Source: Candidatus Binatia bacterium (lineage in GTDB: Bacteria; Desulfobacterota_B; Binatia; UBA9968). From it: a DNA stretch of 7,208 nt. The notes beneath the pieces are model-generated. The model saw only the letters and a list, made by a program, of their open reading frames with translations, did no database searches and had not been told where the DNA came from. The first letter of the stretch is position 1. Every line of letters starts with the position of its first letter. The translations under genes were made by a program, and so were the position numbers. The stretch is from the NCBI GenBank assembly GCA_025922795.1, contig JAICHC010000134.1:1-7208 (forward strand). The letters are read 5' to 3'. Shown one piece after another: positions 5,812-7,208 of the stretch.

Positions 5812-6729
5812 TTACAGGCTGTAACCGGCGGTAACCAGGCCTTCTTTGAGGTCCGCCTTGTCTTTGTCTGTGAACGGCGGCGTTTCCCAGCGCGGGAAGC
5901 GTTCGACGGGCAAGCCGCGCAGTTTCATCAGCTCGCAGAAAACGCCGCGTCCGTGGGTGCGCAAGTATCTGCCGACGATCTGCATCAGGAGGGTCAGCAG
6001 ATCATGCTCTTTCTGCGCGGCCCTTAAATCGCCGGCTTTCAGCGCTTCATACATCTTTACGCAGGTCTCGGGGAAGGGCGTCGAAGGCGGATGGATCGCG
6101 CCGCGCACGCCGACCGAATAGCCGGTGTACAGCGAAAAAATTCCCCCGGGAAAGACACCGACCGACTTTGGCAGTTGGTAGACATACCCCAACAGCTTGT
6201 CATAGGCGATGAACGAGACTTTGATTCCGGCAAGAGGGTTCGGCGCGATCGCTTCGATGATTTTGTTGGCCTTCGCCGGGGTGATTTCGACCCAGGTGGT
6301 TTCCGTGTTGTCATAGATGAACATGGGCGTGCCGGGCACGGACTCCGCGATCGCTTTGTAATGAGCGTACACCTCCCAATCATCGTGCGGATAATAGTAG
6401 GGCGGCACCACGCCGACCGCATCGACCCCCAGAGCCACGGCATGTTTGGCCAGTTCGATGGACGAAAGTGTGTTGGCCGTGCCGATGTGCATCACGACGG
6501 GCACCCGCCCGCGCACTCGCTTGACGATCTGCTCGGCGACTTTCTTGCGTTCGTCGATTTCCATGACCATGCCTTGCCCATGGGTGCCCAAGGGAAAAAA
6601 TCCATGCACGCCGGAGTCAAGATAGAAATCGATGATCGTGTCCGTCCCGGCATGATCGATAGCTCCGTCGTGCTTGAACGCTACCGGCATGGGCATCAAA
6701 ATACCTTCGATTTTTTTGTCGCTTGGCAT
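5812..6729 (-). CDS. DapA-family (dihydrodipicolinate synthase-like) aldolase/lyase
   Basis: This 305-residue class I aldolase is expected to be a TIM barrel that makes or breaks a carbon-carbon bond through a Schiff base with a keto acid such as pyruvate. The Schiff-base lysine is Lys170 in AGIKVSF and the catalytic tyrosine is Tyr139 in MFIYDNTETT. VVPPYYYP at 107-114 and GVFPGGIFSLY at 191-201 are further family landmarks. The active-site loop usually reading GTTGE is GTHGQ (48-52): the second Thr is His50 and the Glu is Gln52, so lysine biosynthesis is unlikely. Family relatives include hydratase-aldolases for aromatic breakdown, 4-hydroxy-2-oxoglutarate-type aldolases and N-acetylneuraminate lyase. 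The start is ATG 6729, with AGGAG five bases upstream. The frame extends to an ATG at 6840 whose extra 37 residues are not family-like and overlap the divergent promoter region. First gene of the minus-strand cluster, so likely transcribed from that region. Confidence 0.9.
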   Translation of the reverse strand: MPSDKKIEGILMPMPVAFKHDGAIDHAGTDTIIDFYLDSGVHGFFPLGTHGQGMVMEIDERKKVAEQIVKRVRGRVPVVMHIGTANTLSSIELAKHAVALGVDAVGVVPPYYYPHDDWEVYAHYKAIAESVPGTPMFIYDNTETTWVEITPAKANKIIEAIAPNPLAGIKVSFIAYDKLLGYVYQLPKSVGVFPGGIFSLYTGYSVGVRGAIHPPSTPFPETCVKMYEALKAGDLRAAQKEHDLLTLLMQIVGRYLRTHGRGVFCELMKLRGLPVERFPRWETPPFTDKDKADLKEGLVTAGYSL

Positions 6730-6734
6730 AAGGG

Positions 6735-6739
6735 CTCCT
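6735..6739 (-). promoter_or_regulatory. Ribosome binding site that sets the aldolase start
   Basis: On the minus strand AGGAG (within AAAGGAG) lies five bases before the ATG at 6729. It supports the 305-residue start over the in-frame ATG at 6840. Confidence 0.8.
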
Positions 6740-6847
6740 TTCGGAATGCGAGTTGACTCCAATGGCTCGTATCCATATCGCAACCTCGCCGATAATTCCA
6801 CCCCGGTATCGTTCTGGAAAAAAAAGTGATAAGCGTGCATCTATATT

Positions 6848-6852
6848 GGAGG
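6848..6852 (+). promoter_or_regulatory. Ribosome binding site of ppiB
   Basis: GGAGG lies seven bases before the ATG at 6860. It marks the true start of a gene that runs off the window. Confidence 0.8.
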
Positions 6853-6859
6853 TAAAGAA

Positions 6860-7208
6860 ATGGCAGGAAAAAATCCCGTAGTATTGATGACCACGAACAA
6901 GGGCAACATTCGCGTCGAGCTCGATGCCGAGAAGGCGCCGATTACGACGAAAAATTTTCTCGACTACGTGAGCCAAGGCCATTACGACGGTCTGATTTTT
7001 CATCGTGTTATTCCAGGCTTCATGATCCAAGGCGGCGGCATGGATGCGCAGATGAAAGAAAAGAAGAATAGTGCGCCGATCAAGAACGAAGCTGCCAATG
7101 GGTTGAAAAATAACCTCGGAACCATTGCGATGGCGCGCACCAATGTGGTCGACAGCGCGACCTCGCAGTTTTTCATCAACGTAAAGAACAACGACTTTCT
7201 CAACCACA
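6860..7208 (+). CDS. ppiB: Cyclophilin-type peptidyl-prolyl cis-trans isomerase, 3' end missing
   Basis: The enzyme speeds cis-trans isomerisation at proline bonds and assists folding. The first 116 residues are present; bacterial PpiB proteins are about 160-170 residues, so roughly the last third lies beyond the right edge. The product begins [17 protein letters not shown] and carries the cyclophilin signature [14 protein letters not shown] at 47-60, with catalytic Arg49 and substrate-pocket Phe54, Met55 and Gln57. [10 protein letters not shown] follows at 99-108, holding the hydrophobic-pocket phenylalanine. There is no signal peptide, so it is likely the cytoplasmic PpiB type. It is read divergently from the aldolase cluster. 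It is probably a housekeeping gene unrelated in function to that cluster. Confidence 0.95.
   Translation, partial: MAGKNPVVLMTTNKGNIRVELDAEKAPITTKNFLDYVSQGHYDGLIFHRVIPGFMIQGGGMDAQMKEKKNSAPIKNEAANGLKNNLGTIAMARTNVVDSATSQFFINVKNNDFLNH

Larger units (their letters stand above)
6730..6859. promoter_or_regulatory. Divergent promoter region between aldolase and ppiB
   Basis: The 130 bases must hold the promoters for the leftward cluster and the rightward ppiB. Rightward candidates are TTGACT (6753-6758), 17 bases, TATCGC (6776-6781), and an isolated GATAAT (6791-6796) that matches TATAAT at five of six positions but lacks a -35 box. An A8 tract at 6818-6825 lies just upstream of ppiB. I could not pick a convincing leftward promoter or a regulator operator. 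Confidence 0.35.

Noticed and set aside
4752..5834. 360-codon plus-strand frame over the TenA-like gene
   Set aside because: Antisense shadow of the TenA-like and UbiD genes, both of which have clear family motifs on the other strand.
6091..6756. 221-codon plus-strand frame over the aldolase gene
   Set aside because: Antisense shadow of the aldolase; its content (many D, R, H, G) is what the complement of that gene would give.
6617..7207. 196-codon minus-strand frame over ppiB
   Set aside because: Antisense to a clear cyclophilin with a strong Shine-Dalgarno, and it overlaps the aldolase start.
1..7208. CRISPR array, tRNA, rRNA or insertion-sequence transposase
   Set aside because: No regularly spaced repeats, no cloverleaf or rRNA landmarks and no transposase motifs were seen on either strand.

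Overview
The window looks like a fragment of a chromosome from an uncultivated, moderately GC-rich bacterium. The gene mix is a fused two-domain ABC permease, a UbiD-family decarboxylase, a heme-oxygenase-fold (TenA/PqqC-like) protein, a DapA-family aldolase and a cyclophilin. That mix recalls soil and subsurface lineages such as Binatota, Tectomicrobia, Rokubacteria or deltaproteobacterial relatives. This placement is an inference from gene content; there is no rRNA or marker gene here to confirm it.

Layout. Positions 1-327 hold no convincing gene. They contain an unexplained set of nested perfect inverted repeats (outer stem 86-95/301-310, inner 11-bp stem 139-149/239-249). The set folds better as a minus-strand RNA and may be a rod-like structured RNA or a small hairpin element. 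Next, on the plus strand, comes a 581-residue ABC-transporter permease of the iron(III) type (328-2073) with two membrane domains. A non-coding, AT-richer stretch follows (2074-2458) and ends in a good sigma-70-like promoter (TTGACA, 17 bases, TAGGAT). This promoter lies so close to the next ATG (2459) that the message would be leaderless. That gene encodes a small, probably exported protein of unknown function (2459-2800). The next plus-strand gene (2975-3400) encodes a small acidic protein of an uncharacterised family.

Convergent to these, a minus-strand cluster runs 6729 to 3458 in the order DapA-family aldolase, TenA/PqqC-like heme-oxygenase-fold protein, UbiD-family decarboxylase. The first two are 19 nt apart and the third follows after 85 nt. 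UbiD keeps its full set of catalytic and metal/prenyl-FMN residues. The aldolase keeps its Schiff-base lysine and catalytic tyrosine but has GTHGQ in place of GTTGE. I infer a catabolic or modifying pathway for an aromatic, unsaturated or keto acid substrate, with carbon-carbon lyase, possible oxygenase and decarboxylase steps. The substrate cannot be read from the sequence. Divergent from the aldolase, a cyclophilin-type peptidyl-prolyl isomerase starts at 6860 and is cut by the right edge.
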